Of a DNA stretch of 6,306 nucleotides, positions 5,317-6,306 are shown in pieces; positions within the stretch are counted from its first letter, which is position 1; each line of letters opens with the position of its first letter. A model generated the notes under the pieces. It ran no database searches and had not been told where the DNA came from. It was given only the letters and a program-made list of their open reading frames with translations. The DNA comes from Candidatus Caenarcanum sp. (GTDB lineage Bacteria; Cyanobacteriota; Vampirovibrionia; Gastranaerophilales; UBA9971). The position numbers were made by a program, and so were the translations under genes. The stretch covers positions 1-6,306 of the forward strand of contig DYOT01000077.1 of assembly GCA_020720345.1 (NCBI GenBank). The letters are read 5' to 3'.

Positions 5317-6243
5317 ATGCCAAACTTAAAACTTATAAAAAACAGAATAAAAAGTGTTAAGAATACCCAGAAAATAACTATGGCTATGAAAATGGTTGCT
5401 GCCGCAAAAGTTAAAAAGGCGGAAAATCAGGTTAAGGCATCTAGACCATACGCCATTGAACTTGCTAAATCTTTTATTAAGCTTATGGCTGAAAATCCTG
5501 AAATTGACAAAGTTAAGGTAACTTCACCCAATCCACTTGATAATTATCCTGAGTTATTAAAGCAGCGTACTCTTAATACTGTTGGTCTGTTAATAATTAC
5601 TTCGGACAAAGGTCTTGCGGGAGCATATAATGCCAGCGTTGTAAGAAAAGCAGTAGCAAGAATCAGGGAAATTGTTGAGGAAGGTCTTGCTGTTAAGCTG
5701 TTTATAGTTGGAACAAAAGGCATTCAGTCGCTTAAAAAAAATAATTTTGATGTGATTAAAACTTATACAAAGCTTCCGGCTATTCCAACGCCGGCAAGCT
5801 GTGAAATGATAGCGGAAGATCTTGCTGAAAGCTGTATAAATCATGAAATTGACAAAATAGAAATAATTACAACAAACTTTAAATCAACTCTGGTTTATCA
5901 GGTGCAGTTATGGCAGCTTTTACCTGTTGTAATAGCCCCTCAAAAGCCTGAAGCTGAAGAGGAAAAACATAATAAAATTGAATCAGAAATGCTTTTTGAG
6001 CCAAGTGTTGAAGCAGTTTTGCAAAAAATTGTTCCCTTATATTTTACAAATAGGATTTATCAGGCAATGATAGAAGCTTCCGCAAGCGAGCTTGCGGCAA
6101 GAATGCAGGCTATGTCTGCGGCTACTAACAATGCAAGAGATATGATTAAAACACTTACTATTGATTACAACAAGGCACGTCAGGCTTCAATTACGCAGGA
6201 ACTCCTTGAGGTTGTAAGCGGAGCAGAAGCGCTTAGTGGTTAA
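5317..6243 (+). CDS. atpG: F1Fo-ATP synthase subunit gamma
   Basis: Central rotor shaft of 308 aa that couples c-ring rotation to catalysis in F1 (called atpC in cyanobacterial naming). The N-terminal helix carries IKSVKNTQKITMAMKMVAAAK (about 11-31). The central Rossmann-like domain includes GLLIITSDKGLAGAYN (90-105). The C-terminal helix contains ASELAARMQAM and YNKARQASITQELLEVVSGAEA, which includes the gamma signature at 292-305. Between LLP (201-203) and FEPS (227-230) there are only about 23 Lys/Glu-rich residues. The longer cyanobacterial insert, and the chloroplast dithiol within it, are therefore absent. The only cysteines are C162 and C173. The ribosome site is weak (GAAGAAGA near 5299-5306). 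No beta or epsilon gene follows within the remaining 63 bases. Confidence 0.98.
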   Translation: MPNLKLIKNRIKSVKNTQKITMAMKMVAAAKVKKAENQVKASRPYAIELAKSFIKLMAENPEIDKVKVTSPNPLDNYPELLKQRTLNTVGLLIITSDKGLAGAYNASVVRKAVARIREIVEEGLAVKLFIVGTKGIQSLKKNNFDVIKTYTKLPAIPTPASCEMIAEDLAESCINHEIDKIEIITTNFKSTLVYQVQLWQLLPVVIAPQKPEAEEEKHNKIESEMLFEPSVEAVLQKIVPLYFTNRIYQAMIEASASELAARMQAMSAATNNARDMIKTLTIDYNKARQASITQELLEVVSGAEALSG

Positions 6244-6266
6244 TATATTTTTTTATTATACCGCTC

Positions 6267-6305
6267 TTAAATTAAATTTTGGATTTTATCTGCAAACGCC
6301 TTGAG
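6267..6305 (-). CDS. Possible C-terminal end of a convergent gene (partial)
   Basis: On the - strand the last bases of the window read as LKAFADKIQNLI followed by TAA (6267-6269), entering from beyond the right edge. The composition is that of a normal amphipathic helix at a protein end, and no gene continues on the + strand here. Twelve codons is far too little to identify a family, and an open stretch of this length is common by chance, so this is only a hint that a gene converges on atpG. The gap to atpG would be 23 bases. Confidence 0.22.
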   Translation of the reverse strand, partial: LKAFADKIQNLI

Positions 6306-6306
6306 C

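Overview
The window is an AT-rich bacterial F1Fo-ATP synthase operon. All confident genes are on the + strand, in the order a (atpB), c (atpE), b' , b (atpF), delta (atpH), alpha (atpA), gamma (atpG). Three things place it in or near the Cyanobacteria lineage. There are two different b-type stalk subunits in tandem. The order c-b'-b-delta-alpha-gamma is the cyanobacterial atp1 order. Subunits a and gamma also carry cyanobacterial-looking stretches, such as AAPTNDINTTVALA in a and SYNKARQ/ITQE-type sequence in gamma. With the low GC, a gamma that lacks the photosynthetic regulatory insert and a proton-type c subunit, the best guess is a non-photosynthetic relative of Cyanobacteria (Melainabacteria/Vampirovibrionia-like). 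That guess comes from remembered family sequences, not from a search.

Layout: 1-102 is a leader with a good sigma70-like promoter. 103-399 is a 98-aa protein of unknown function, possibly with an Sm/SH3-like barrel. 400-551 is an intergenic region with an inverted repeat inside a candidate promoter. 552-1241 is subunit a, with a TTG start. 1287-1526 is subunit c. 1527-1721 is a spacer almost filled by a hairpin-forming repeat element (about 1554-1702). 1722-2300 is b', 2303-2794 is b, 2801-3352 is delta and 3365-4888 is alpha. 4889-4962 holds a near-consensus promoter. 4963-5187 and 5187-5279 are two small predicted membrane proteins (74 and 30 aa) lying between alpha and gamma. 5317-6243 is gamma. 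The last 63 bases may hold the very end of a convergent gene on the - strand.

Together the genes make the membrane sector (a, c-ring, b/b' stalk), the delta connector, the catalytic-head alpha subunit and the gamma rotor shaft. The beta and epsilon subunits needed for a working enzyme are not in the window and do not follow gamma, as expected if they sit in a separate operon as in Cyanobacteria. The least ordinary parts are the two small membrane-protein genes with their own promoter between alpha and gamma, and the repeat element between c and b'.
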